64,000 bases of DNA, taken from Arenimonas sp. Its GTDB lineage: Bacteria > Pseudomonadota > Alphaproteobacteria > Rhizobiales > Rhizobiaceae. The position numbers were made by a program, and so were the translations under genes. How positions within the stretch are numbered: position 1 is the first letter of the stretch; each line of letters begins with the position of its first letter. This document shows, piece by piece, positions 36,057 through 44,948 of this stretch. The stretch spans positions 46,001 through 110,000 of the forward strand of contig JAIBEK010000032.1 in assembly GCA_019459145.1 (NCBI GenBank), in the 5' to 3' direction. Below the pieces are notes generated by a model, which was not told the origin of the DNA, did not search any database, and was given only the letters and a program-made list of their open reading frames with translations.

Positions 36057-38534
36057 CTAGAATGTCGTAGGCCGACGCGATCCGAGATGGGTGACCATGC
36101 CGACCGGTCTCTGGCCGGCGGCGGTTCCGTCCCGTGGAGACAACGCGATGCGACGGGCCGCGCCCGGCGCCAGGTGGAACCAGTCGTCCTCGGGTCGATA
36201 GCCCTCGACCTCGACATGCACCGACTGGGCGAAGACCGCTGTCGTCAACCTCAGAAACCAGCGGCCATTCTCCTCCTCGACGACCGCCTCGACGGGGGCA
36301 TCGTGCATGGCCCTGTCCCGACCTAGGGGGAAATGGCAGGCCTCGGCGACAAGGCGGCCGGTCTCGGGTTCGATCAGTCGGACGACCGTCACGTCATGGG
36401 ACGGCGGTCCGAAGCGGAAGGCATAGGTGGTGTCAAAAAAGGCGCCGAACAGGTCGGTTGCCGGAATGCGAAGCGCGCCACGCGCCGGAACCGTCAAGGT
36501 TTGGCGCCCGTTGACGACCGGCTGGCTGCCGTCGCGGAGACAGGCCAGTTCCACGACAAGATCGAGATCGCCAGCCGTATCGTGGAGCACATGGACGTTC
36601 AAGCCGTTGGTGCCCTCGTCGGTTAGATTGATCTGCAACGGGCGGAAGGCGCGTTTGAGCGCGTACCAGACCGGCTTCGGTTCACCGGTGGAGTCGATCA
36701 CGCCCCAGCCGGGGCCGGGCTCCAGGTCCTGGAGCGTCCAGACGAGAGCGCCCTTGCAGGGCGAGCCGGCCCGACGCCATTCCGCAAAGGTCTCGGTCAC
36801 CACTTCGCCGGTGACGGCGCGCGACAGGTCGAGATAGCGGGTGGCATCCTCGCGCCGCAGCCGAGCCGGATCGACCTTGTAGAGGTCCTGCAGGTAATGG
36901 TCACGGATGTCCTCGAAATCCCAGGATGCACCGCGGTCGCGCGGAACGCGGGCCTTCCATCTCGGATCGTGCACCGGTGCGACGGGCAGGTGCGCGTCGA
37001 GCGTGGCCTGCTGCGGCACATGGGCAAAAGCCAGGCATTCGGCGGCAAAGCGAACCTCGGCGCGGCGCGCATCCTGAAGCGGCCGGCAGTAGGCGCCGAC
37101 GCCGTAATAGTGGGTGACGCCTTCATTGGGCGAAAACGGCATGGCGCCGCCGCAGGGCGAGTTTGCCACATAGGGCACGTCCGGACGCCCTTGGGCGGCA
37201 AGAGACGGCAGGGTCTCCTCGTAGAACGACGTCTTCCAGATGCGCTCGGGCAGGCCCAGCATGGCGCCCTGCTGGTAGACCTCGCTGCCGCCGCACAGAA
37301 CGGCGAGGGAAGGTGAGCCCTGGATGGATCCCAGAAACTGGCGCATCTCTCGATCGAAGCTTGCGGCAAAGGCTTCGTCGGCGGTCGGGTAATCGAAATT
37401 GGCGAACATCAGGTCCTGCCAGACCAGAAGCCCTAGCCGGTCGCAGAGGCGGAAGAAATCGGCGCTCTCATAGGTCATCGTTCCGCCGATGCGGATCATG
37501 TTCATCCCGGCTTCCGCGGCGAGCGTGAGCCAGGGGGCATAGTCTTCCGCAGCACCAGGCAGGCGCAGGATGTCGGCATTGGTCCAGACGGCGCCGCGGC
37601 AGAAGACCGGCTTTCCGTTGACGACGAGGCCGAAGCCGCAACCATCTGGCCCCCGGTCTATCTCGATGCGGCGGAAGCCAACGAGGCCGAGCGAGTGCGC
37701 CTGCCCGTCGATTGTCAGCCGCGCATCGTGGAGCGTCGCTTCGCCGTGAGTGCGCGGCCACCAGGGCTCGATGGCGCGAAGCGCCAGTTGCGCCCGCCAG
37801 AGACCGTAACCGTCCCGTTGAACGGAGGTTTCTTCGCCAGCGCAGCACAGCGTTACCTGTCCCGCTTCGCCTTGAAGCGCAAAGCTGACGGCAAGGCGTC
37901 CGGTGCCGTCGGCTTTGAGATCGGCGTGGATCTTCAGATCGGCGATTGCATGTGGGCCGCGGCGAATCAGGCTGATCGGCCGGTAGGGCCCGACGGGATG
38001 GATGTCGGGGCACCAGCCGGGCATGTGGCCGAGCGGCGTGGTGCGGATGAGCCGGAGGCCCTGGTGGTCCATCATCTGCGGGCGCCAACGTGCCCGGGGG
38101 CCGCGCTTGTCGAGATGGGGCGCAAGAGCCCGGAAGCAGATGGCGATCTCGTCTTGGCCGGTAAGGACAAGGTCCAGATCATGGGCTTGAAACATGCTGT
38201 CAGAGGCGAGACGCAGTTCGCCGTTGATGTAGACTTCGGCGATGGTTGCCAGGCCGGCAAAACGCAGGATCGCCGGGCCTTCCGCTTCGCCTTCGAGCGA
38301 GCGAAAATACCAGGCGTCCTTGTCGTGCAGCGGTTGCGGTCTTTCCGGATCGAACAGGCCGGCGGCTGTCAGCGCAGAAGCGACGGTACCGGGAACAGGT
38401 GCCGGGATGCGGGCGGCAGGGCGATGGACCTCGTTCGGGCCGGCATAGCGTCCCGCCTCGGTGACGAGCAGCGTCCAGCCGTGCTCCAGCGGGCGTTCGT
38501 CCGCCGCGAGGTAAGTGGTCATGCCCGTCATCAT
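36057..38534 (-). CDS. GH2-family glycosidase, beta-mannosidase-like
   Basis: A cytoplasmic protein of 825 residues (no signal peptide) with the GH2 layout: sugar-binding sandwich (1-190), immunoglobulin-like domain (195-295), barrel (300-640) and C-terminal sandwiches. The acid/base Glu is likely Glu418 in LCGGSEVYQQG, where beta-mannosidases have GNNE. The nucleophile is likely Glu499 in RFAAECLAF. The segment GALVWTLQDLEPGPGWGVID is the typical GH2 end-of-barrel motif. The first two ATG codons are very close to a GAGGAGG site, so a third ATG at 38522 is possible. It is the last gene of the carrier-protein operon, six bases after the DUF1839 gene. The natural substrate is unknown. Confidence 0.82.
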   Translation of the reverse strand: MMTGMTTYLAADERPLEHGWTLLVTEAGRYAGPNEVHRPAARIPAPVPGTVASALTAAGLFDPERPQPLHDKDAWYFRSLEGEAEGPAILRFAGLATIAEVYINGELRLASDSMFQAHDLDLVLTGQDEIAICFRALAPHLDKRGPRARWRPQMMDHQGLRLIRTTPLGHMPGWCPDIHPVGPYRPISLIRRGPHAIADLKIHADLKADGTGRLAVSFALQGEAGQVTLCCAGEETSVQRDGYGLWRAQLALRAIEPWWPRTHGEATLHDARLTIDGQAHSLGLVGFRRIEIDRGPDGCGFGLVVNGKPVFCRGAVWTNADILRLPGAAEDYAPWLTLAAEAGMNMIRIGGTMTYESADFFRLCDRLGLLVWQDLMFANFDYPTADEAFAASFDREMRQFLGSIQGSPSLAVLCGGSEVYQQGAMLGLPERIWKTSFYEETLPSLAAQGRPDVPYVANSPCGGAMPFSPNEGVTHYYGVGAYCRPLQDARRAEVRFAAECLAFAHVPQQATLDAHLPVAPVHDPRWKARVPRDRGASWDFEDIRDHYLQDLYKVDPARLRREDATRYLDLSRAVTGEVVTETFAEWRRAGSPCKGALVWTLQDLEPGPGWGVIDSTGEPKPVWYALKRAFRPLQINLTDEGTNGLNVHVLHDTAGDLDLVVELACLRDGSQPVVNGRQTLTVPARGALRIPATDLFGAFFDTTYAFRFGPPSHDVTVVRLIEPETGRLVAEACHFPLGRDRAMHDAPVEAVVEEENGRWFLRLTTAVFAQSVHVEVEGYRPEDDWFHLAPGAARRIALSPRDGTAAGQRPVGMVTHLGSRRPTTF

Positions 38535-38540
38535 GCCTCC

Positions 38541-39509
38541 TCAGGCGAGGGTTTTGCCAAGGTCTCCGACGAGCTTGTCCCAAGCCTCGGCCGCCGGGTC
38601 CAGAGCGGATCGCAACGGATCGAACTTTTTCCGCGTCACCGCCCGGGCCAGCTGGAACTGAACGGTCTTGGCCGTCTCGGAGATCTTCAGGGCCTGCGTT
38701 GCGGCATCCTCGAACTGCTGAGGCGCGAGCCAGGCCAGATGGCTGGCGAGCAGCTCGAAGTTCGCACCGAACTGGCGCAGCGTATTGAAGGCATATGTGT
38801 GGAAATAGCCGAAGGGGCGCTCGGCAATCGCCTCGACCTGGGTCGGAAAGACTTCGGCGAAGGCGGCGATCGGATTGCCGTCGGGACGCCGGGCGAAATG
38901 CCGCTTCAGCAGACGCCGGGCGGTCTCGCGCTGGTGCTCGGCCGAGGGTAAAGCTGCGGGGAATTTGGCGAACTCGGTGTAGGGCAGGAAGGGCAGGGCA
39001 TCTTCCGGCAAATGATGCTGGAACAGCCCGTCGAAATCCTCGCCCGCGACGTGGAAGAAGCCGCCATTGTGGAAATAGTCCATCTCGCGAGCTGCGAGGT
39101 CGAGGCGATTGATGGCGACCGTCGTCTTTCCATGCTCCTGGCGATAGCCGACACCGCGCGTGTCCGGCAAGAAATAGCTGTCCATCTCGACGAGGCAGAG
39201 GCGACCACGGTCGATCTGCTGGGCGACATGGGCCTCGACGCTGTCGAAGATCGCCAGTTCCGTGACGCGGATGCCATACAGCTCTTCAAGGTCTTCCAGC
39301 GGAACCTTGAAGAAGGTCAGCTGGTCGCCCTCGAAGTCCTGGGTCAGCGTGAAGCCGAGCATGGCCTCGGGCGGGAGGCCCAGCGTTGCCAGCACCTCGA
39401 TCCACAGGTCGACATAACAGTTTGTTTCCGGCCACATGCGTTCGCTCGCATGCAGCGCATGGGGCGTGTAGGTGGCCGGATCCAGTCCGGGAAAGACCGC
39501 AGGCGTCAC
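38541..39509 (-). CDS. DUF1839 family protein
   Basis: A 322-residue soluble protein of unknown function. It shows ERMWPETNCYVDLWIEVL, a central MDSYFLPDTRG, then FHNGGFFHVAGEDFDGLF, and ends in helices. Conserved Cys, Asp and His residues in these segments would suit a transferase or hydrolase active site, which is speculation. The GTG start lies four bases after the ligase stop. Genes of this family are, as far as I know, found with amino acid:[carrier protein] ligases, and the position here supports a role in releasing or transferring the carrier-bound amino acid. Confidence 0.8.
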   Translation of the reverse strand: MTPAVFPGLDPATYTPHALHASERMWPETNCYVDLWIEVLATLGLPPEAMLGFTLTQDFEGDQLTFFKVPLEDLEELYGIRVTELAIFDSVEAHVAQQIDRGRLCLVEMDSYFLPDTRGVGYRQEHGKTTVAINRLDLAAREMDYFHNGGFFHVAGEDFDGLFQHHLPEDALPFLPYTEFAKFPAALPSAEHQRETARRLLKRHFARRPDGNPIAAFAEVFPTQVEAIAERPFGYFHTYAFNTLRQFGANFELLASHLAWLAPQQFEDAATQALKISETAKTVQFQLARAVTRKKFDPLRSALDPAAEAWDKLVGDLGKTLA

Positions 39510-39513
39510 CGGA

Positions 39514-40422
39514 TCAGCCCCAGAGTGCGGCGCGAACCGATGCAGGCCATTGGTCGACGTCGAGGCCGTGGTGATGGAACAGCGCGAGCGCGATGCGTTC
39601 CAGGCCGAAGCCGACGCAGGCGGTGTGTGCCACTGAACCATCGGCGAGGTTCAAACCCCATTTCGACCCGAAGGCGTCCTGATGATAGTTGAAGCTCATG
39701 CAGGCCGTCGGGTTGGAGGCCGACGTGATCGGGATCAGCAGCTCGAACTTGAGGTTCTGGTCGCGCTGGTTGTTGGCGAGCATCTTGCCGGCGCGGCCGA
39801 AGAACGGGTCGTTGGCGACGTCGATCTCGACCGGCAGGCCGACCTCGGCCATGATCTTCACGCCGCGATCCATCCAGGTCTGGCGGAAGTCGGTGACGTG
39901 GTCCTGGCTGCCCATGCAGACATATTCGCGCATGCGGAACAGCTGCTGGCGGGCGGGGTCGTTCGAGGGCTCGTGACGGAAGCAGTAGGATTGCAGGTCG
40001 TAGAGCCCGCCCTTTTCCGGCAGGTTGCCGCGCTTGGCGATCGTCGGATAGAGCGGGTAGCAGGCCGCCGGCGTAAGCACGATGTCGGTCGCCTTCTGCT
40101 CGGCGGTCCAGTCCTCGTCGGCATCCATGCACTTCAGCAGGCTGACATGGTCGAGTTCGTTGCCGCAGAAGCTGTGCACGGTGCCGGCCAGCTGCGGGAA
40201 ACTCTTCATGTAACCGCTCTTTTCGAAATAGGCGCGGTTCATGCCCGGCGGAAAGCGGATCGCTTCCGCGCCATCGGCCGCGCCATAGCGGTCGATCAGC
40301 CGCTCGAAAGCGGCGATCACGTCTTCAAAGCGCCCGCCGCGGCCATAGAGGCCGTCGACGCCGGTTTCGATCAGGAGACCGCTTTCAAAGAGGCGGTCGA
40401 GGAAGCTTACCTGCATATCCAT
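39514..40422 (-). CDS. amino acid:[carrier protein] ligase (seryl-tRNA synthetase homologue)
   Basis: A 302-residue class II synthetase core without a tRNA-binding arm. Motif 2 is [21 protein letters not shown], and motif 3 is [12 protein letters not shown]. Cys121, Glu166 and Cys269 sit where the zinc ligands of this family are expected. Described homologues in Bradyrhizobium and Agrobacterium activate glycine or alanine with ATP and load it on the phosphopantetheine of a small carrier protein instead of tRNA. The carrier gene is two genes upstream in the same operon. The amino acid used here cannot be read reliably. Confidence 0.9.
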   Translation of the reverse strand: MDMQVSFLDRLFESGLLIETGVDGLYGRGGRFEDVIAAFERLIDRYGAADGAEAIRFPPGMNRAYFEKSGYMKSFPQLAGTVHSFCGNELDHVSLLKCMDADEDWTAEQKATDIVLTPAACYPLYPTIAKRGNLPEKGGLYDLQSYCFRHEPSNDPARQQLFRMREYVCMGSQDHVTDFRQTWMDRGVKIMAEVGLPVEIDVANDPFFGRAGKMLANNQRDQNLKFELLIPITSASNPTACMSFNYHQDAFGSKWGLNLADGSVAHTACVGFGLERIALALFHHHGLDVDQWPASVRAALWG

Positions 40423-40427
40423 GGTTC

Positions 40428-41609
40428 TTATCCCAGCAATCCGGTTTCCTGCTTGTGAACAAGCAGCATGGTTGAGGTGTTGGCGAGAATGCGGTCGTTG
40501 GAGATCATCAGTTCGGCCGAATGGGCGTCACGCAGGTGGCGACCGAGACTGTAGGGCGTGCCGTTCTTGTAGCCGAGGATACCGCAGATCCGCAGGGCCT
40601 GGTTGATGATCGGCAGGATCATTTCGGAGGAGGCAATCTTGACGTTGTTCATCGCCACCGCGAAGCCCATCGACGACAGACGATCCTGATCCTTGCGGGC
40701 GGTCTCGAAGGACTGCAGGCCGTTGACGATGTTGGCACGCACGACCTGCAGCTGGCTCGACATTTCGGCAAGCTGGACGAGGCCGGGCGGCTGCGTGCCG
40801 GGGGCTTTGCGGGCCGCGGTGCGCACGAAGTTCTGGGCACGCGCGAAGGCATCGACGGCAATCCCGTACCACAGCGAGCTCCACAGCAGGTGGGCGCTCG
40901 CCAGCATGGACTGGGCGGCGATCTCGGCGAAGGGTTGCGGCAGGATCTGTTCGGCGGGCGCCTCGCCCTTGAAGATGAAGCCGTCCGAGCAGGTGCCGCG
41001 CATGCCGAGCGTGTCCCAGGTCTGGGTGCGTTCGAGCGTGTACTGGTCCTTGAGGAAGACGGTCATCACCTGGTCGGAAGAGGCGGCGTCCTTGTGGGCG
41101 CGCGAGGTTATCAGGATGGCGTCGCAGTCGATGCCATAGGAGATGACGGTCGCGTCCTTCTCCAGATAGCAGCGGCCGTCCTTCACCTCGATCGCGCAGA
41201 TGCTGTTGCGCATATTGCCGCCGATGCCGGCTTCGGTCGTTGCCGAACCAAGGAGCAATTGTTCGGTGGCGACCCGGCGCATGAAGTCGCGGTGCCATGC
41301 GGCCTCATGGCCATGCGAGACGAGGCTCGAAACCTTGATATGGTGCATGGCGAAGATCATCGCGCTTGAAGCGCAGGCCTGGCCGATAATGGTACAGACT
41401 TCGGCGATCTCCGAGGTCGACAGGCCTTCGCCGCCCAGTTCCGACGGGATCATGATTCCCATCAGCTTGACGGCTTTCATTTCCTCGATCGCCTCGCGGG
41501 GGAAGCGTCCGGCCTTGTCAACGTCGTCGGCATAGGCGGCAGCGACGGTGGCGACCCGGATGGCGCGGGCCTTCAAGTGTGTCTCTTGGGGCTTGGCGGA
41601 GAGGTCCAT
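40428..41609 (-). CDS. acyl-CoA dehydrogenase-like flavoprotein lacking the catalytic Glu
   Basis: A 393-residue protein with the acyl-CoA dehydrogenase fold: N-terminal helices ([18 protein letters not shown]), a middle beta domain ([16 protein letters not shown], a degenerate form of the flavin-binding segment) and C-terminal helices. The C-terminal landmark [18 protein letters not shown] (from residue 357) has Ile369 where dehydrogenases with the YEGT motif carry the base Glu. It may therefore be an oxygenase-type member or use another base. Its ATG overlaps the TGA of the carrier-protein gene by one base, so the likely substrate is the carrier-bound amino acid. Confidence 0.85.
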   Translation of the reverse strand: MDLSAKPQETHLKARAIRVATVAAAYADDVDKAGRFPREAIEEMKAVKLMGIMIPSELGGEGLSTSEIAEVCTIIGQACASSAMIFAMHHIKVSSLVSHGHEAAWHRDFMRRVATEQLLLGSATTEAGIGGNMRNSICAIEVKDGRCYLEKDATVISYGIDCDAILITSRAHKDAASSDQVMTVFLKDQYTLERTQTWDTLGMRGTCSDGFIFKGEAPAEQILPQPFAEIAAQSMLASAHLLWSSLWYGIAVDAFARAQNFVRTAARKAPGTQPPGLVQLAEMSSQLQVVRANIVNGLQSFETARKDQDRLSSMGFAVAMNNVKIASSEMILPIINQALRICGILGYKNGTPYSLGRHLRDAHSAELMISNDRILANTSTMLLVHKQETGLLG

Positions 41610-41860
41610 CAGGCGACCTTTCTATCCTCTAGAATGGACTGGATGGTCGCCTCGATCGCGGCGATGCTGGCGAACGACTTGCGGTTCAGCAGGTGGTCCG
41701 GAAACTCGATGTCGAAGGCCTCCTCGAGGCCGAGCATGAGTTGTACCGAGGCAAAGGACGACAGGCCGGCCGCATAGAGATCACCGTCATTGGCGATCGT
41801 ATCGACGGATACAGGCAGGCCACCGAGTTTCGCCAGCAAAGTCCGAATTGTCTCGTTCAT
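41609..41860 (-). CDS. aminoacyl carrier protein
   Basis: An 83-residue acidic four-helix carrier. The phosphopantetheine site is DLYAAGLSSFASVQLM, with Ser35 aligned to the Ser of the classic DSL motif; the usual preceding Asp is Ser34. The rest (LEEAFDIEFPDHLLNRKSF) is typical of acyl/peptidyl carriers. It is the first gene of the five-gene operon. The 193 bases upstream separate it from epmB, contain a short A/T-richer stretch suited to a promoter, and hold no other gene that I can see. Confidence 0.9.
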   Translation of the reverse strand: MNETIRTLLAKLGGLPVSVDTIANDGDLYAAGLSSFASVQLMLGLEEAFDIEFPDHLLNRKSFASIAAIEATIQSILEDRKVA

Positions 41861-42053
41861 CTACTTACCCTTTGCGGATGCTATTCTCCAAAATGCTGGG
41901 TGATTTCTTAGGGCTTAAAGCATAAGATTCCGCTAAATGCCGTAGTTAAGGAAAAATGAGCGGTGTTGGCATCCGTCAACGGATCTCCGGAGGGCACTTT
42001 CGCGGGTCTTCGGGCGAGGAGATTTCTCATCCGTTCGGGGGGCTGCGAAACTC

Positions 42054-43094
42054 TCAGGGGTAGTGATGAAGCGTGTCGTTGCGATCGAGAACGGCATAGC
42101 GGCCGGGCTCGATCTCGCTCAGCATGCCATCGCCGACGGAGACCTTGCCGTGCCCGCCGGGCAGGTCGAGGATGTAGGTCGGGATGCAGAGGCCGGAAAC
42201 CTTGCTGCGCAAGGCCTTCATGATGGTCTGGCCCTCGGCGAGAGACAGACGGAAATGACCCGTGCCCGGCGCCATGTCAGGATGATGGAGGTAATAGGGT
42301 TTGACGCGGCACTCGACGAAGGCGCGCATCAGATCCGCCAGAGTGTCCGGGTCGTCGTTGACCCCTCTCAAAAGCACGCTCTGGCTGACCATGGCGATGC
42401 CGGCATCGACGAGCCGGGTGCAGGCATCGCGAACCGCTTGCGACATTTCGCGCGGATGGTTGGCGTGGAGCGCGACGTAGACCACCTTGCCGCTGGCTTT
42501 CAGCGCGTCGATCAGTTCGGGGCTGATCCGTTCCGGATCGACCGCCGGGACACGGCTGTGGATGCGCACGATCCTGACATGCGGGATCGCCGCCAGTGCC
42601 GTCATGATGTCTCGCAGCCGTCGCGGCGAGAGGATCAGGGGATCGCCTCCGGTCAGGATGACTTCCCAGATTTCGGCGTGGGAGGCGATATAGTCGAGCG
42701 CTTTGTCCAATTGGCCCGGCGTCAGACTGCCGTCGCCCTGGGGACCGACCATTTCACGACGGAAGCAGAAACGACAATAAACCGGACAGACATGCAGGAG
42801 CTTGAGGAGAACACGGTCGGGGTAGCGATGGACGATGCCCTCGACAGGGCTGTGGGCGTGATCTCCGATCGGATCGGGGCGCTCTTCCGACGTTTCGATC
42901 AGTTCCGCCGCCGTCGGCACATATTGAAGGGCAATCGGATCGGCGGGATCGGACGGGTCGATCAGGTCTCGCACCCTCGGGGTGAGGGCGACGGCATATC
43001 TCGACGCGACGCGATCGATTGCGCCCCGCCCATCTGGAGAAACAAGGCCGGCACCGACCAGGTCATCGACGCTGCGCAGGCTTTCCGTGCTCAC
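42054..43094 (-). CDS. epmB: EF-P beta-lysylation aminomutase EpmB
   Basis: A 346-residue radical SAM lysine 2,3-aminomutase of the short EpmB type. The cluster-binding CxxxCxxC is in HVCPVYCRFCFRRE, and VILTGGDPLILS is the SAM/PLP-site landmark. The PLP Lys region is near KVSGLCIPTYILDLPGGHGK. It converts L-lysine to beta-lysine for EF-P modification. The GTG start overlaps the epmA stop (GTGA), so the two are coupled; another GTG lies nine codons earlier. The partner genes epmA and efp are next to it. Confidence 0.9.
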   Translation of the reverse strand: MSTESLRSVDDLVGAGLVSPDGRGAIDRVASRYAVALTPRVRDLIDPSDPADPIALQYVPTAAELIETSEERPDPIGDHAHSPVEGIVHRYPDRVLLKLLHVCPVYCRFCFRREMVGPQGDGSLTPGQLDKALDYIASHAEIWEVILTGGDPLILSPRRLRDIMTALAAIPHVRIVRIHSRVPAVDPERISPELIDALKASGKVVYVALHANHPREMSQAVRDACTRLVDAGIAMVSQSVLLRGVNDDPDTLADLMRAFVECRVKPYYLHHPDMAPGTGHFRLSLAEGQTIMKALRSKVSGLCIPTYILDLPGGHGKVSVGDGMLSEIEPGRYAVLDRNDTLHHYP

Positions 43095-44155
43095 GGCGAG
43101 GCCTCCGCGACAGGCGCCCACATCACCTGGTCGATGCGCACGGCGCCGGTCGCCAGCATGACCAGCCGGTCGAAACCAAGGGCGATGCCGGAGGCGTCCG
43201 GCATGATGGCCAGGGCCTCGAGGAAATCCTCGTCGAGCGGGTAGGTCTCGCCATAGACCCGTTGCTTCTCGACCATCTCGGCCTCGAAACGCCGGCGCTG
43301 CTCGCCGGCATCGGTCAGTTCACCGAAGGCATTGGCGAGTTCGACGCCGCAGGCATAGAGTTCGAAACGTTCGGCCATGCGTGGATCGCGGGCAGAGGGT
43401 CGTGCGAGGGCGGCTTCCGCAACCGGGTATTCGTCCAGGATGGTGAGGCGCCCCATGCCGAGATGCGGCTCGACCTTCTCGACGATCACGCGGCTGAACA
43501 GGTCCGCCCAGGTGTCGTCGTCGGCGACCCGCATGCCGACCTTGCGCAGCTGCGCGACCAGATGATCGCGGTTCGTTGCGCCGCCGCTTTCCACCGAGCC
43601 AAGCAGGTCGATGTCGGCATGGCGCTGAAAAGCCTCGGCAACCGAAAGACGCTCGGCCTCCAGGAACGGATCGCAGCTCTGGCCACGATAGGTGAAACCG
43701 CGCGTTTTCATCGTTTCCGCCGACAGGGCGACAAGGGCTGCGGCGTCGGCCATCAGCGCCTCATAGCCTTCGCCGGCCCGATACCATTCGAGCATGGTGA
43801 ATTCGGGGTGGTGCAGCGGACCGCGTTCGCGATTGCGATAGACATGGGCGAAGCAGGATATGCGGGGCTCCCCCGCCGCCAACAACTTCTTGCAGGCGAA
43901 TTCCGGGGAGGTGTGCAGGTAAAGCGGAGACGCGATGCCGTCATTGCCGATCGCTTCGGTGGCAAAGGCGTGCAGATGGGCTTCGTTGCCGGGCGAAACC
44001 TGCAGGGTCGCGGTATCCACCTCGATGAAGTCGCGGTCGGCGAAATGGCTACGGAATGCCGACTGGATAGCGTTGCGGCCCAGCAGGAAGGGACGCCGGT
44101 CGGCATGGGCCGAAGGCGTCCACCATTGGGCAGAGGAGCGGCGGCGATCGGTCAT
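43091..44155 (-). CDS. epmA: EF-P--(R)-beta-lysine ligase EpmA
   Basis: A 354-residue class II lysyl-tRNA synthetase-like catalytic core without an anticodon-binding domain. Motif 2 is [24 protein letters not shown], read here in two parts: the Arg in HVYRNRE and the Glu in FTMLEW. Motif 3 is [13 protein letters not shown]. It activates beta-lysine and attaches it to a Lys on EF-P. It shares four bases with epmB and is divergent from efp across 145 bases. Confidence 0.92.
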   Translation of the reverse strand: MTDRRRSSAQWWTPSAHADRRPFLLGRNAIQSAFRSHFADRDFIEVDTATLQVSPGNEAHLHAFATEAIGNDGIASPLYLHTSPEFACKKLLAAGEPRISCFAHVYRNRERGPLHHPEFTMLEWYRAGEGYEALMADAAALVALSAETMKTRGFTYRGQSCDPFLEAERLSVAEAFQRHADIDLLGSVESGGATNRDHLVAQLRKVGMRVADDDTWADLFSRVIVEKVEPHLGMGRLTILDEYPVAEAALARPSARDPRMAERFELYACGVELANAFGELTDAGEQRRRFEAEMVEKQRVYGETYPLDEDFLEALAIMPDASGIALGFDRLVMLATGAVRIDQVMWAPVAEASP

Positions 44156-44300
44156 TCCGGCTTTCTCGGTCCTTGTTGCAACGTGGGCTGGCTATTTGGC
44201 CGATTTTGGGTTAGTTGCGCCCAGGAAAATTCAAAAAGACGTCAGCAGGGACGGCGGGTCGTCCTTTACGACGGGACCCTCGCAGTTACAAGGAATTCCA

Positions 44301-44870
44301 ATGGTCAAGGTCATCGCCTCTTCGGTTCGCAAGGGCAACGTCATCGATGTGGACGGCAAGCTCTATGTCGTTCTCACCGCCGAAAACTTCCATCCCGGCA
44401 AGGGTACGCCTGTCACCCAGGTGAACATGCGCCGCATCGTCGACGGCGTTAAGGTGTCGGAACGCTGGCGCACCACCGAGCAGGTCGAGCGCGCCTTCGT
44501 CGAAGACGTGAACTTCCAGTTCCTCTACGAGGACGGCGAAGGCTTCCACTTCATGAACCCGGAATCCTACGACCAGGTCGTGGTTGATACGGAAACCATG
44601 GGGGACCAGAAGGCCTATCTGCAGGAAGGCATGACCTGCATCCTGTCGATGCATGAAGGCATCGCGCTTGCCATCCAGCTGCCGCGCCACGTGACGCTCG
44701 AGATCGTCGAGACCGAGCCGGTCACCAAGGGCCAGACGGCGTCGTCTTCCTACAAACCGGCCATCCTGTCGAACGGCCTGCGCACGCTGGTTCCGCCGCA
44801 TGTCGAGGCCGGCACCCGTGTCGTCATCGCGACCGAGGACAATTCCTACGTCGAGCGCGCGAAGAACTGA
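44301..44870 (+). CDS. efp: elongation factor P
   Basis: A 189-residue three-domain factor that relieves ribosome stalling at polyproline. The modification site is Lys34 at the tip of the loop FHPGKGTPV, which is the Lys form that EpmA beta-lysylates. The C-terminal domains show [15 protein letters not shown] and the end [16 protein letters not shown], typical of EF-P. AAGGA precedes the ATG by six bases. A strong terminator follows. TonB, with its Pro-rich spacer, is a local example of a protein that would need it. Confidence 0.96.
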   Translation: MVKVIASSVRKGNVIDVDGKLYVVLTAENFHPGKGTPVTQVNMRRIVDGVKVSERWRTTEQVERAFVEDVNFQFLYEDGEGFHFMNPESYDQVVVDTETMGDQKAYLQEGMTCILSMHEGIALAIQLPRHVTLEIVETEPVTKGQTASSSYKPAILSNGLRTLVPPHVEAGTRVVIATEDNSYVERAKN

Positions 44871-44899
44871 TTTTCTCTGCCCATCGCTGCTTGGGGAAG

Positions 44900-44933
44900 C
44901 CCGGTGTTCCAGGAATGGACACCGGGCTTTTTC
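44900..44933 (+). terminator. rho-independent terminator after efp
   Basis: Nine-pair stem GCCCGGTGT / ACACCGGGC followed directly by TTTTT. It begins 30 bases after the efp stop. Confidence 0.9.
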
Positions 44934-44948
44934 GTGATCGCTTGAAAC

